NCBI RefSeq assembly: GCF_006440675.2
Contig: NZ_CP083951.1
Span: forward strand, 1,426,001 to 1,490,000
DNA from: Mesorhizobium sp. B2-8-5
GTDB lineage: Bacteria > Pseudomonadota > Alphaproteobacteria > Rhizobiales > Rhizobiaceae
Length of the DNA stretch: 64,000 bases
Reading direction: 5' to 3'
Numbering within the stretch: the first letter of the stretch is position 1; each line of letters starts with the position of its first letter. This document shows, piece after piece, positions 7,371-17,079 of the stretch. Below the pieces are notes generated by a model. The model did not search any database, was not told the DNA's origin, and saw only the letters and a program-made list of their open reading frames with translations. The translations under genes were made by a program, and so were the position numbers.

Positions 7371-8396
7371 TCACGCGGCCTTTTCCAGCGCCGGCTGCCA
7401 TTTCCCAAGCGCCGCCAGATGGTTCATGTACGCGCGGTGGATGAAGGCGGCCTGGCCGGCGGCAACGTTCGAGGCCTTGCCGCTCCACGCCTTCTGCGGC
7501 GCGGCCTGGAGCGCGCGGCCATAGGAGAAGGTCAGCTTCCACGGATGTGGCCCGATGGCGTTGATGGCGTTGAGGTTGGCGGTCGCCTCCTCGTCCTCCT
7601 GGCCGCCGGAGAGGAAGGCGATGCCCGGCACCGCCGCCGGCACCACTTCGCGGAACAGCTTGATCGTCTTCTCGGCGATTTCCTCCGGGCTGTCGGCCTT
7701 GCCCGATTTCTTGCCCGAGATGACCATATTGGGCTTCAGGATCGAGCCTTCCAGCACGACGCGCGCCGCATAGAGCTCGTCATAGAGCTTGACCAGCGTC
7801 GCCTTGGAGACGTCGTAGCAGGTGTCGATCGAGTGGGCGCCGTCCATCAGCACTTCCGGCTCGACGATCGGCACGATGCCGGCCTCCTGGCAGAGCGCGG
7901 CATAGCGGGCCAGCGCATGGGTGTTCGAGGCGATCGAATTGGCCGAGGGCACGCCTTTGCCGGTGTCGATATCGATCACCGCGCGCCATTTGGCGAAGCG
8001 GGCGCCGAGCTTGTAATAGTCGGCGAGCCGCTCGCGCAGCCCATCGAGGCCCTCGGTTATGGTGTCGCCGGCAAAGCCGGCCAGCGGCTTGGCGCCGAGG
8101 TCGACCTTGATGCCCGGGATGGCGCCTGCCGCCTTGATGATATCGACCAGCGGGGTGCCGTCGGCAGCCTTCTGGCGGATGGTCTCGTCATAGAGGATGA
8201 CGCCGGAGATGTACTTCGTCATCGCCTCCTTGGCGCGGAACATCATCTCGCGGTAGTCGCGCCGGTTGTCGGCGGTCGATTCGACGCCGATGACGTCGAA
8301 GCGCTTCTTGATGGTGCCGGAGCTTTCATCGGCGGCCAAAAGGCCTTTGCCATCGGCCACGATCTCGGCGGCGATATCTTCGAGACGTTCGCTCAT
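7371..8396 (-). CDS. fba: class I fructose-bisphosphate aldolase
   Basis: A 341-residue cytosolic enzyme that cleaves fructose-1,6-bisphosphate to the two triose phosphates and runs in reverse in gluconeogenesis. Class I features are clear: GLLAADESSGTIKKRF near residue 18, KWRAVIDI near residue 136, and VLEGSILKPNMVISG near residue 215, which carries the Schiff-base lysine. The sequence ends at LEKAA; a strong terminator follows. It is the last gene of the minus-strand series tkt-gap-antiporter-pgk-fba, separated from pgk by 117 bases, so it may have its own promoter. Confidence 0.96.
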   Translation of the reverse strand: MSERLEDIAAEIVADGKGLLAADESSGTIKKRFDVIGVESTADNRRDYREMMFRAKEAMTKYISGVILYDETIRQKAADGTPLVDIIKAAGAIPGIKVDLGAKPLAGFAGDTITEGLDGLRERLADYYKLGARFAKWRAVIDIDTGKGVPSANSIASNTHALARYAALCQEAGIVPIVEPEVLMDGAHSIDTCYDVSKATLVKLYDELYAARVVLEGSILKPNMVISGKKSGKADSPEEIAEKTIKLFREVVPAAVPGIAFLSGGQEDEEATANLNAINAIGPHPWKLTFSYGRALQAAPQKAWSGKASNVAAGQAAFIHRAYMNHLAALGKWQPALEKAA

Positions 8397-8513
8397 GGGT
8401 GCTCTCCTACGCTGCGTTTGTTCCGCGCTAGCAGAAGACTACCGCCAAAGGAATGACGCCGGAAAGCTAGAATCGATTGAAAGCCGCGCGGGCTTTGCCT
8501 GGTCTCTGACTGT

Positions 8514-9710
8514 TTACCGCTTCAACACCTCGACGCCGGGCAGCGGCTTGCCTTCCATCCACTCGAGGAAGGCGCCGCCGGCGGTCGAGACATAGGTGAA
8601 GTCGTCGGCGACGCCGGCATGGTTGAGTGCCGCCACCGTGTCGCCGCCGCCGGCGACCGACACAAGCTTGCCCGCCTTGGTGCGGGCTGCCGCATGCTTT
8701 GCCGCCGCCACCGTGGCGCGGTCGAAGGGCTCGATCTCGAAAGCGCCGAGCGGGCCGTTCCAGACCAGCGTGGCGGCGCGGTCGATCCAGTCGTTGACGC
8801 TCTGCACGGTCTTTGCGCCGACATCGAGGATCATGCCGTCGGCCGGCACGTCCGAGATGGCGACGGTCTCGCTGGACGCGCCCGCCTTGAATTCCTTGGC
8901 CACGACGCCGTCGGCGGGCAGGATGATGGCGCAGCCGGCTTCCGCCGCCTCGATCATGATCTGCTTGGCGGTGCCGGCAAGGTCATGCTCGCAGAGCGAC
9001 TTGCCGACGTCGGTGCCGCGCGCGGCCAGGAACGTGTTGGCCATGCCTCCGCCGATCACCAGCGCGTCGACCTTCTTCACGAGGTTCATCAACAGGTCGA
9101 TCTTGGTCGAAACCTTGGCGCCGCCGACGATGGCCACGACCGGCCGTGCCGGATCGCCGAGGCCCTTTTCCAGTGCGTCGAGCTCGGCTTGCATGGTGCG
9201 GCCGGCATAGGCCGGCAAATGGCGCGCCAGGCCTTCGGTCGAGGCATGCGCGCGGTGCGCGGCGGAAAAGGCGTCGTTGACATAGATGTCGCCATTGGCG
9301 GCGAGCTTTTCGGTGAAGGCCGGTTCGTTCTTCTCCTCGGCCTTGTAGAAGCGGGTGTTTTCGAACAGCAGGACGTCGCCGTTCTTCATCGCCGCGACTG
9401 CATCCGCCGCCTTGTCGCCGACGCAGTCGGCGGCAAAGCCGACCGGACGGCCGAGAACCTCAGCCGTGGCCCTGGCGATCGGCTCGAGCGAGAATTCGGC
9501 CGATGGGCCGTCCTTGGGGCGGCCGAAATGCGCAAGCAGGATGACCTTGGCGCCCTTTTTCGAGAGCTCGGCGATGGTCGGCGCTATGCGCTCGATGCGG
9601 GTGACGTCGGTCACCTTGCCGTCGGCCACGGGAACGTTGAGGTCGACGCGCACAAGCACGCGCTTGCCGCTGACGGCGCCGATATCGTCGAGTGTCTTGA
9701 AGCCGGCCAT
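8514..9710 (-). CDS. pgk: phosphoglycerate kinase
   Basis: A 398-residue enzyme of normal length that transfers the acyl phosphate of 1,3-bisphosphoglycerate to ADP. The N-terminal signature [13 protein letters not shown] is near residue 16, the basic substrate patch HFGRP near residue 62, and the C-terminal nucleotide-binding loop [12 protein letters not shown] near residue 357. The start [10 protein letters not shown] at 9710 has AAAGGAACGACC before it. It forms a glycolytic/Calvin-type cluster with fba, gap and tkt. Confidence 0.97.
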   Translation of the reverse strand: MAGFKTLDDIGAVSGKRVLVRVDLNVPVADGKVTDVTRIERIAPTIAELSKKGAKVILLAHFGRPKDGPSAEFSLEPIARATAEVLGRPVGFAADCVGDKAADAVAAMKNGDVLLFENTRFYKAEEKNEPAFTEKLAANGDIYVNDAFSAAHRAHASTEGLARHLPAYAGRTMQAELDALEKGLGDPARPVVAIVGGAKVSTKIDLLMNLVKKVDALVIGGGMANTFLAARGTDVGKSLCEHDLAGTAKQIMIEAAEAGCAIILPADGVVAKEFKAGASSETVAISDVPADGMILDVGAKTVQSVNDWIDRAATLVWNGPLGAFEIEPFDRATVAAAKHAAARTKAGKLVSVAGGGDTVAALNHAGVADDFTYVSTAGGAFLEWMEGKPLPGVEVLKR

Positions 9711-9814
9711 GGTCGTTCCTTTTTAGCGAAAACGCGGCGACCTTACCCGGCGCGAAGGACGATGCAAGGGTCGCGTCGATGGCGCGCGCGCAAAAATGAT
9801 GTCGGCTTGAGACA

Positions 9815-11704
9815 TCAGCCTTCGCCGGTTGCCTTCTGGCTGTCCGGTCCGGGCGCCCCGGTGCCGATCGGCACGTCGTCGACCGCCTGCTTTTCGGCCG
9901 GCCTGCGCCAGTTGCGGACGAGCGCGGCGATGCGGTCGCCGATCTCGCCGGCGCTCATGAACACTGGCACGCGCGCGACCGGCGCGGTCGGCTCGAAAGA
10001 CAGGCCAAGGCCGGCGATCCGGCCTTTCTCATCGACATCGCGCACGATCAGCTCGATTGGGCCGATCACCACGCGGTCGGCATATTCGGGATGACCGCCG
10101 AGCCGCTCCGATACCAGCGCGGCGACGGTGAGCTTCTGTTCCGCTTCGGTCAGGCCTGGTCCGTAGGCGGCTTCCAGCTCCGCGGCGGGGCGGGCAGGAT
10201 CGACGGCAAAGGCGCCGAAGAAGTCGGCATCCTCGGGGTCGACCACGGCGCGGCTGGCAAAAAGCTTGTCGAGCAGGCGCGGGTAGCGGTCCGGCACGAA
10301 GATGTAGACCTGATCGCCGGCGGCGAGCCGGCCCATGTCCTGGAAGCGCATCGAGCGCCCGTCGCGCAGCACCAGCGAGGGCCTTGCCCAGCGCGGGATG
10401 CGCTCGCCCCGCGCCACCGGGCTGCCGGGCACGACGCGGTAGGCGAGCAGCTCATGATGGGCCGAGCCCGGCAATTCGAGCTCCACCTTGTCCAGCGGCC
10501 CGAGACGGGCCGGCACGATCAGGCCGAGACGCCGCGCCAGCGGACCGACCGTCCAGCCCTGCACCACCAGCGACACGAGCACGATGATGAAGGCGGCGTT
10601 GAAGATCAGGCGGCCATGCTCGAGGCCGCCGAGCAGCGGCGTGATGGCGAGCAGGATCGAGACCGCGCCGCGCAGGCCGACCCAGGAGACGAAGGCGACC
10701 TCGGGGCGCGGCAGCCGGAACGGGATCAGGCAGAGCCAGACGGCCAAGGGCCGCGCCACGAAGATCAGGAACAGGCCGAGCAGGATCGCCGGCACCAGGA
10801 TCGCCGGGAACTGCGAGGGCGTGGCGAACAGGCCGAGGATCAGGAACATGATGATCTGCGCCAGCCACGACATGCCGTCCTGGAAACGCTTCAGGATGGT
10901 GACCGCGCGGATATCGGAATTGCCGGCGATCAGCCCGGCAAGGTAGACGGCGAGGAAGCCCGAGCCGCCGATGGCGCCGGCCGCCGCGAACACCATCAGC
11001 GACAGCGTCAGCACGAAGATCGGCAGCAGGCCGTGATCGAGGTTCAGCCGCTCGACAAGACGCACGATGCCGAAGCCGCCGAGCACGCCGATGACGGCGC
11101 CGAGCCCCATATTGGCGAGGAAGCCGAGCAAAAGATTGGTGGCCAGCACATTGGCTTCCGGGTTGGCATGCGCGGCGATGATCTCGACCAAGGTGATGGT
11201 GAGGAAGATGGCGATCGGGTCGTTGGTGCCGGATTCCACCTCGAGCGTGGCGCGCACGCGCTCGCGCAGATGGATTTCGCCGGCGCGCAGCAGGAAGAAG
11301 ACGGCGGCCGCGTCGGTGGAGGCGACGGCGGCGCCGAGCAAAGAGGATTCCAGCCAACTGAGTTTGAGAACATAGGAAGCGGCGGCGCTGAAGATGGCTG
11401 TGGTCAGGATAACGCCGATCGTGGCCAGCGACAGCGCGGGCCCGGCTGCTTGCCTGAGCGCGTTGAGCGGCGTGCCGAAACCGGAATCGAACAGGATGAT
11501 CGCCAAAGCCAGTGAGCCGGCAAAATAAGCCAGCCGCGCATTGTCGAATTCGATGCCGAGGCCGTCGACGCCGGTGGCGAGGCCGATGCAGAGGAAGAGC
11601 AGCAGCAAGGGAGCGCCGAAGCGGAAGGCGATCAGGCTCGAAAACGCTGCGGCGACAATGAGCGCCGTGCCGACCAGCGTCACGAGATAGATCGCATGCT
11701 CCAT
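9815..11704 (-). CDS. potassium/proton antiporter, NhaP2/CvrA type
   Basis: A 629-residue inner-membrane protein. Residues about 1-395 form a Na+/H+-exchanger (CPA1) domain with roughly a dozen helices and a conserved SxDAAAVFFLLR ion-site segment (STDAAAVFFLLR near residue 129). A cytosolic tail follows with a TrkA-C-like domain (residues about 400-485) and a CorC-type region near 550-610. This order matches the NhaP2/CvrA family that exports K+ for H+. It sits between pgk and gap without obvious functional link; the last 45 residues are Pro/Ala-rich and poorly conserved. Confidence 0.9.
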   Translation of the reverse strand: MEHAIYLVTLVGTALIVAAAFSSLIAFRFGAPLLLLFLCIGLATGVDGLGIEFDNARLAYFAGSLALAIILFDSGFGTPLNALRQAAGPALSLATIGVILTTAIFSAAASYVLKLSWLESSLLGAAVASTDAAAVFFLLRAGEIHLRERVRATLEVESGTNDPIAIFLTITLVEIIAAHANPEANVLATNLLLGFLANMGLGAVIGVLGGFGIVRLVERLNLDHGLLPIFVLTLSLMVFAAAGAIGGSGFLAVYLAGLIAGNSDIRAVTILKRFQDGMSWLAQIIMFLILGLFATPSQFPAILVPAILLGLFLIFVARPLAVWLCLIPFRLPRPEVAFVSWVGLRGAVSILLAITPLLGGLEHGRLIFNAAFIIVLVSLVVQGWTVGPLARRLGLIVPARLGPLDKVELELPGSAHHELLAYRVVPGSPVARGERIPRWARPSLVLRDGRSMRFQDMGRLAAGDQVYIFVPDRYPRLLDKLFASRAVVDPEDADFFGAFAVDPARPAAELEAAYGPGLTEAEQKLTVAALVSERLGGHPEYADRVVIGPIELIVRDVDEKGRIAGLGLSFEPTAPVARVPVFMSAGEIGDRIAALVRNWRRPAEKQAVDDVPIGTGAPGPDSQKATGEG

Positions 11705-11810
11705 CCGCTATTGCCCCTCCAAATCCCTCTATCTGTCGCTTTAACAGAGAGTGGGGCGAAGACATGACCGGTGCAAGGCAACGGCGTGGTTTTTGGCTCA
11801 GCCGGCCAAT

Positions 11811-11840
11811 AAAAAACGCCCGGCCGAGGCCGGGAGTTTC
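11811..11840 (-). terminator. rho-independent terminator of gap
   Basis: CCCGGC (11819-11824) pairs with GCCGGG (11829-11834). On the minus strand a run of six Ts (11816-11811) follows the stem, 29 bases past the gap stop codon. Confidence 0.85.
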
Positions 11841-11862
11841 AAACTGCGGAGCAAGGCTACGA

Positions 11863-12873
11863 TCAGGCGATGGTCTTACCGAAGGCGACGGCGGTGTCGC
11901 CCATGCGGTTCGAGAAGCCCCATTCGTTGTCGTACCAGGACAGGACCGAAACGAAGTTGCCGTCCATCACCTTGGTCTGGTCGAGCGCGACGATCGAGGA
12001 ATGCGGGTCGTGGTTGAAGTCGATCGACACGTTCGGGTGATGGGTGACGGACAGAACACCCTTCAGCTTGCCCTTCGAGGCGGCGATCAGCGCCTCGTTG
12101 ATCTCCTGCGGCGTGGTCGAGCGCTTGGCGATGAACTTGAGGTCGACGACCGAGACGTTCGGGGTCGGCACGCGGATCGAGATGCCGTCGAGCTTGCCCT
12201 TGAGGTCGGGCAGAACGAGGCCAATCGCCTTGGCGGCGCCGGTCGAGGTCGGGATCTGCGAGAGCGCCGCGGCGCGGGCGCGGTAGAGGTCCTTGTGCAT
12301 GGTGTCCAGCGTCGGCTGGTCGCCGGTATAGGAGTGGATCGTCGTCATCATGCCCTTCTCGATGCCGACGGTCTCGTGCAGAACGGCCGCCAGCGGCGCC
12401 AGGCAGTTGGTGGTGCAGGACGCGTTCGAGATCACGATGTGGTCCTTGGTCAGCTTGTCGTGGTTGATGCCGTAGACGACGGTGAGGTCGGCGCCTTCGG
12501 CCGGGGCCGAGACGATGACGCGCTTGGCGCCGGCGGTCAGGTGAGCCGCGGCCTTGTCGCGGGCGGTGAAGATGCCCGTGCATTCGAGCGCGATGTCGAC
12601 GCCGAGCTCCTTCCACGGCAGCTGGGTCGGGTCCTTGATAGCGGTGACCTTGAACGTCTCCTTGCCGACCGAGATCTGGTCGCCGTCGACCGAAACCTCA
12701 TGCGGGAAGCGGCCATGCACGCTGTCATAGCGGAGCAGGTGCGCGTTGGTCTCGACCGGGCCGAGATCGTTGACGGCGACCACGTCGATGTCCTTGCGGC
12801 CGGATTCGTGGATGGCGCGCAGGATGTTGCGGCCGATGCGGCCAAATCCGTTGATGGCAACTCTGACGGTCAT
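11863..12873 (-). CDS. gap: type I glyceraldehyde-3-phosphate dehydrogenase
   Basis: A 336-residue cytosolic enzyme of standard length. The NAD-binding N-terminus reads [16 protein letters not shown], the active-site block [14 protein letters not shown] near residue 150 holds the catalytic Cys, and [12 protein letters not shown] closes the protein. It oxidises glyceraldehyde-3-phosphate to 1,3-bisphosphoglycerate, feeding pgk in the same cluster. A GGGAGAGAACA ribosome site precedes the ATG at 12873. A terminator lies just downstream. Confidence 0.97.
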   Translation of the reverse strand: MTVRVAINGFGRIGRNILRAIHESGRKDIDVVAVNDLGPVETNAHLLRYDSVHGRFPHEVSVDGDQISVGKETFKVTAIKDPTQLPWKELGVDIALECTGIFTARDKAAAHLTAGAKRVIVSAPAEGADLTVVYGINHDKLTKDHIVISNASCTTNCLAPLAAVLHETVGIEKGMMTTIHSYTGDQPTLDTMHKDLYRARAAALSQIPTSTGAAKAIGLVLPDLKGKLDGISIRVPTPNVSVVDLKFIAKRSTTPQEINEALIAASKGKLKGVLSVTHHPNVSIDFNHDPHSSIVALDQTKVMDGNFVSVLSWYDNEWGFSNRMGDTAVAFGKTIA

Positions 12874-13028
12874 TGTTCTCTCCCTTGGGGGCTGGAAAGC
12901 GGATGGGTCCGCAGTTTCATAACGGCGGAAGGCGCAAGAATCCAGCCGCAGAACGTCGCATTTAAATCGATTAGGTTGGTCCAGCCCGGCAAAACCGTCA
13001 ATCGGCGTTGCCGGGCCCGAGGCAATTC

Positions 13029-15020
13029 CTACTTGCCGTGCAGACGGGCTTCGACCGCCTTGGCCGCGGCATCGGCGGTGATGCCGAAATGCGGATAGAG
13101 CTGTTCGATCGTGCCGGAGGCGCCGAAGCCGTGCATGCCGACGAAGATGCCGTCGGTGCCGATCAGGTGGTCCCAGCCCTGGCGGATGCCGGCTTCGATC
13201 GCGACCTTCACCTTGGCGTCGCCGATCGTCTTCCTGCGGTAGTCCTCGCTCTGCTGGTCGAACAGCTCAAAGCAGGGCACCGAGACGACGCGGGTCGGAT
13301 GGCCATGCTTTTCGAGCAGGTCACGTGCACCGAGGGCGATCTCGACCTCGGAGCCGGTGGCGAAGATCGTCACCACGGCCTCGCCGCCGGCGGCGGCTAG
13401 CTCGTAGGCGCCCTGGCTGGAGAGGTTCTTCGGCGAATGTTCGGTGCGCACGGTCGGCAGGTTCTGGCGGGTCAGCGCCAGGGTCGACGGCGTCTTTTCG
13501 GATTCCAGCGCGATCTGCCAGCATTCGGCGGTTTCGACCGCGTCGGCCGGGCGGAAGACATTGTGGTTCGGGATGGCGCGCAGCGCCGCCAGATGCTCGA
13601 CCGGCTGGTGGGTCGGGCCGTCCTCGCCGAGGCCGATCGAGTCATGCGTCATGACGAAGATCGAGCGGATGCCCATCAGCGAGGCAAGGCGCATCGAGGG
13701 GCGGGCATAGTCGGAGAAGCACAGGAAGGTGCCGCCATAGGCGATCAGGCCGCCATGCAGCGTCAGGCCGTTGATCGCCGCCGCCATGCCGTGCTCGCGG
13801 ATGCCGTAGTGGACATAGCGCTGGCCGTAATCGTCGGGCGTGATGTTCTTGGTCTGGCTGGTCTTGGTGTTGTTGGAGCCGGTCAAGTCGGCCGAGCCGC
13901 CGATGGTCTCCGGCACGGCGCCGTTGATGACTTCCAGCGCCATTTCCGACGACTTGCGGGTGGCGACCTTCGGCTTGTCGGCCGACAGCTTCTTCTTGTA
14001 GTCGGCGATGACGGCATCGAAGTTCGACGGCAGGTTGCCGGCAAGGCGGCGCTCGAACTCGGCCTTCAGCTTCGGCTCGGCCTTGGCCAGACGGCCTTCC
14101 CAGTCGGTGCGTGCCTTGGTGCTGTTTTTACCCACGGCGCGCCAGGCGTCGAGGATGTCGGCCGGAATCTCGAAGGGCGGCGAGTCCCAGTTGAAGAATT
14201 TGCGCGCGCCGGCGATTTCATCCGCGCCCAGCGGCGAGCCATGCGCCTTGTTGGTGCCTGCCTTGGTCGGCGCGCCGAAGCCGATGGTGGTCTTGCAGGC
14301 GATCATCGTCGGCTTGTCGGAATGGCGCGCCGCCTCGATGGCGTAGGCGATCGCTTCGGGATCTGTGCCGTCGATGTGGCTGGCGTTCCAGCCGGACGCC
14401 TGGAAGCGGACGACCTGGTCGGTGTTGTCGGCGAGCGAGACCGGGCCGTCGATCGAGATGTTGTTGTTGTCCCAGAAGACGATCAGCTTGTTGAGCTTCA
14501 GATGCCCGGCCAGCGCGATGGCTTCGTGGGAGACGCCTTCCATCAGGCAACCGTCCCCGGCCAGCACATAGGTATAATGGTTGACGAGGTCGTTGCCGAA
14601 GGCGGCGTTCATGATGCGCTCGCCGAGCGCGAAGCCGACCGAATTGGCCAGGCCCTGGCCGAGTGGGCCGGTGGTGGTCTCGATGCCGGCGGCATGGCCG
14701 TATTCCGGGTGGCCGGCGGTCTTGGAGCCGAGCTGGCGGAAATTCTTGATCTGGTCGATCGTCATGTCCTCATAGCCGGTGAGGTAGAGGAGCGAATAGA
14801 GCAGCATCGAGCCGTGGCCGGCGGAGAGGATGAAGCGGTCGCGGTCGGCCCAGTGCGGCGCCTTGGCGTCGAATTTCAGGAAACGGCTGAACAGCACCGT
14901 GGCGATGTCGGCGCAGCCCATCGGCAGGCCGGGGTGACCGGAGTTCGCCTTCTCGACGGCATCCATGGAAAGGAAACGGATCGCGTTGGCCATCCGATCA
15001 TGTTGTTCACGCGACGTCAT
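13029..15020 (-). CDS. tkt: transketolase
   Basis: A 663-residue thiamine-diphosphate enzyme of the pentose phosphate/Calvin pathway. The ThDP-binding segment [13 protein letters not shown] through NNNISIDG lies near residues 155-190, the pyrimidine domain carries [15 protein letters not shown] near residue 405, and the C-terminal domain is complete to EARLHGK. The start at 15020 ([16 protein letters not shown]) follows CCGGAGGAAGC; the longer open frame to 15107 is not supported. It heads the tkt-gap series on the minus strand. Confidence 0.96.
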   Translation of the reverse strand: MTSREQHDRMANAIRFLSMDAVEKANSGHPGLPMGCADIATVLFSRFLKFDAKAPHWADRDRFILSAGHGSMLLYSLLYLTGYEDMTIDQIKNFRQLGSKTAGHPEYGHAAGIETTTGPLGQGLANSVGFALGERIMNAAFGNDLVNHYTYVLAGDGCLMEGVSHEAIALAGHLKLNKLIVFWDNNNISIDGPVSLADNTDQVVRFQASGWNASHIDGTDPEAIAYAIEAARHSDKPTMIACKTTIGFGAPTKAGTNKAHGSPLGADEIAGARKFFNWDSPPFEIPADILDAWRAVGKNSTKARTDWEGRLAKAEPKLKAEFERRLAGNLPSNFDAVIADYKKKLSADKPKVATRKSSEMALEVINGAVPETIGGSADLTGSNNTKTSQTKNITPDDYGQRYVHYGIREHGMAAAINGLTLHGGLIAYGGTFLCFSDYARPSMRLASLMGIRSIFVMTHDSIGLGEDGPTHQPVEHLAALRAIPNHNVFRPADAVETAECWQIALESEKTPSTLALTRQNLPTVRTEHSPKNLSSQGAYELAAAGGEAVVTIFATGSEVEIALGARDLLEKHGHPTRVVSVPCFELFDQQSEDYRRKTIGDAKVKVAIEAGIRQGWDHLIGTDGIFVGMHGFGASGTIEQLYPHFGITADAAAKAVEARLHGK

Positions 15021-15280
15021 GCTTCCTCCGGAAGTGGGTTGGAGCTTGGGAGAACCCTTGGAAAAGGATGCCGGGACACATAGCAGGCACGGCCTTTTAG
15101 TCAACAAATCGGGGCGGATTTTGCCGGGCTTGTGATGGCATCGAGCGCCTTACATTAGCGATAGCGGGGGACAGTCGCGAGAGCTTTGTTGACGCGCCCT
15201 TCACCCGGTGCCTAATCTTTCCGAGGTAACGCATTCTGAACGCGCGCGATTCGGTGATGGGCAGGGCATAGGACGAGGCC

Positions 15281-15553
15281 ATGACCGGGGAAACGACCCT
15301 CAAGGAAGTCATCGCCAGGCTGGGCAAGGCCATGGAAGGGCTGGAAAACGCCGTCGCGGCGAAGCTCGAGCATGAGCGCGATTATTCGGAAGCCGAGGCC
15401 GAGGTGCAGCGCATGAACGCCGACCGTTCGCGCCTGGCGCAGGAGCTCGACAATTCCGAAGCGCGCGCCGAGCGTCTTGAAGATGCCAACAAGGAAGTGT
15501 CGCGGCGGCTGGTGACCGCCATGGAAACCATCCGCGCGGTTCTGGACAGGTAA
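15281..15553 (+). CDS. DUF4164 coiled-coil protein upstream of zapA
   Basis: A 90-residue, almost entirely helical protein (ARLGKAMEGLENAVAAKLEHER through LAQELDNSEARAERLEDANKEVSRRL) with heptad-like spacing, typical of DUF4164. It lies four bases ahead of zapA on the same strand, so the two are co-transcribed, and a role in division or in ZapA partnership is inferred from this neighbour only. Sequence before it (15108-15280) holds the promoter region shared divergently with tkt. Confidence 0.85.
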   Translation: MTGETTLKEVIARLGKAMEGLENAVAAKLEHERDYSEAEAEVQRMNADRSRLAQELDNSEARAERLEDANKEVSRRLVTAMETIRAVLDR

Positions 15554-15557
15554 GGCA

Positions 15558-15923
15558 ATGGCACAGGTCACCGTTTCCATCGACGGCAAACAGTATCGCA
15601 TGGCCTGCGACGAGGGCCAGGAAGAGCACCTGATCGACCTTGCCGAGCGCTTCGACCGCTATGTCTCGCATCTGAAGGATTCCTTCGGCGAGATCGGCGA
15701 CCAGCGGCTTACCGTCATGGCCGGCATCATGGTGATGGACGAACTTTCGGAGCTCACCAAGCGCGTCAAGGGCATGGAGAGCGAAGTGCTGACCTTGCGC
15801 AAGACGCGTGACGAGGCGCTGACCAAGGCCGACAAGAGCGACAGCGTGCTCACAACCGCGCTCGGCGCGCTTGCGCAGCGCATGGAAGATCTCGCGGCGA
15901 CGCTCGCGCTAAAGAAAGCCTGA
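15558..15923 (+). CDS. zapA: cell division protein ZapA
   Basis: A 121-residue protein starting MAQVTVSIDGKQYRMACDEGQEEHLIDLAERFDRYV, the N-terminal globular part of ZapA, followed by a long coiled-coil (VMDELSELTKRVKGMESEVLTLRK). ZapA bundles FtsZ filaments at the septum. Translation is likely coupled with the DUF4164 gene four bases upstream. The probable 6S RNA follows, the usual zapA-ssrS order in many Proteobacteria. Confidence 0.93.
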   Translation: MAQVTVSIDGKQYRMACDEGQEEHLIDLAERFDRYVSHLKDSFGEIGDQRLTVMAGIMVMDELSELTKRVKGMESEVLTLRKTRDEALTKADKSDSVLTTALGALAQRMEDLAATLALKKA

Positions 15924-15949
15924 GCGCCCGGCGCCAGCGGTAAATCGAA

Positions 15950-16090
15950 AATCCTGCCTCCAATTGCGGGCGACGGCGAAAAATTTTCGCCTGCCATGGG
16001 CAAGCTTCCTACTCCCGGCGTTTGAACCCTACCTTCATGGTGCTAGAACTAACGTCCGGCCACCGCCGAAAGGGGGTGCGCCGGCGGTTT
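15950..16090 (+). ncRNA. ssrS: probable 6S RNA
   Basis: Immediately downstream of zapA lies a non-coding stretch with GCTTCCTACTCCCGGCGTTTGAACCC-type and ATGGTGCTAGAACTAACGTCC-type segments that I recognise as the alphaproteobacterial 6S RNA style. A GGCGAAAA/TTTTCGCC stem is near its 5' part and a CCGCCG/CGGCGG stem at its 3' end (16063-16087). 6S RNA binds the sigma-70 holoenzyme in stationary phase. Boundaries are approximate. A covariance-model search would settle it. Confidence 0.62.
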
Positions 16091-16114
16091 CACAAAAAAG
16101 GGTAGGGATAGGTC

Positions 16115-16774
16115 ATGAGTCTTCGTATCAACGATATCGCGCCGGATTTCACGGCCGAGACTACGCAGGGCACCATCAAGTTCCACGACTGGATCGGCGA
16201 CGGCTGGGCGGTGCTGTTCAGCCATCCGAAGAACTTCACCCCGGTCTGCACCACCGAGCTCGGCACCATGGCCGGCCTGGAAGGCGATTTCAAAAAGCGC
16301 AACGTCAAGATCATCGGCATTTCCGTCGATCCGGTGTCGAGCCACGAGAAATGGCAGGCCGACATCAAGACCGCTACCGGCCAGACGGTGAACTATCCGC
16401 TGATCGGCGACAAAGACCTGCACGTCGCCAAGCTCTATGAAATGCTTCCGGCGGGCGCCGGCGACAGCTCTGAGGGCCGCACGCCGGCCGACAACGCCAC
16501 CGTGCGCTCGGTCTACGTCATCGGCCCGGACAAGAAGATCAAGCTGGCGCTGACCTATCCGATGACCACGGGCCGCAACTTCGACGAGATCCTGCGCGTC
16601 ATCGATTCCATCCAGCTGACGGCCAAGCACCAGGTGGCGACGCCAGCCAACTGGAAACAGGGCGACGACGTCATCATCACCGCCGCCGTCTCCAATGAGG
16701 ACGCGATCAAGCGCTTCGGGGCGTACGAGACGGTGCTGCCGTATTTGCGCAAGACGAAGCAGCCTTCGGCGTGA
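16115..16774 (+). CDS. peroxiredoxin, 1-Cys Prx6 type
   Basis: A 219-residue thiol peroxidase. The peroxidatic Cys lies in HPKNFTPVCTTE (near residue 45), preceded by the conserved SLRINDIAPDF start, and the long C-terminal arm (ATPANWKQGDDVIITAAVSNEDA) is the dimer extension of the Prx6/AhpC-TSA subgroup. No second conserved resolving Cys is seen. It would reduce peroxides in the cytosol. An AGGGATAGGTC site precedes the ATG. It follows the 6S locus and is followed by repeats, so it is likely monocistronic. Confidence 0.93.
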   Translation: MSLRINDIAPDFTAETTQGTIKFHDWIGDGWAVLFSHPKNFTPVCTTELGTMAGLEGDFKKRNVKIIGISVDPVSSHEKWQADIKTATGQTVNYPLIGDKDLHVAKLYEMLPAGAGDSSEGRTPADNATVRSVYVIGPDKKIKLALTYPMTTGRNFDEILRVIDSIQLTAKHQVATPANWKQGDDVIITAAVSNEDAIKRFGAYETVLPYLRKTKQPSA

Positions 16775-16784
16775 TGAGCCTTTT

Positions 16785-16834
16785 TCCTTCTCCCTGTTAA
16801 ACGGGGAGAAGGTGCCCGAAGGGCGGATGAGGGG
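16785..16834. repeat. CTTCTCCC-type intergenic repeat
   Basis: CCTTCTCCCTGTTAAACGGG followed by GAGAAGGTGCCCGAAGGGCGGATGAGGGG forms a stem and belongs to the same family as the inverted elements at 62551-62695. The 16775-17079 gap otherwise holds only unconserved sequence and the rpoH terminator. Confidence 0.6.
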
Positions 16835-17023
16835 CGGCGCGGCGGTCGAAGATGAGCGCGCGCCTGCTCCCCGGTCCTATTGTTTGTTCTGAGTTAACAA
16901 CCTCGCAGCCTCGGCGCTGCCCCTGATTGCTGCCATCCTCCGCTGCGGCTGCGGAGGGTGAACCGGCAGTTCTCCTCGCATAGCGACTGGGAGAAAGGGG
17001 CGCGCCACCGCTTTCGCCAAATA

Positions 17024-17058
17024 AAAACGGCGGCGCCAGATTTTGGCGCCGCCGTTTT
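17024..17058 (-). terminator. rho-independent terminator of rpoH
   Basis: AAAACGGCGGCGCCA (17024-17038) and TGGCGCCGCCGTTTT (17044-17058) are perfect complements with a five-base loop, ending in TTTT on the minus strand, 21 bases beyond the rpoH stop codon. Confidence 0.92.
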
Positions 17059-17079
17059 GCTGCTCAATGCGCGGTGGCT

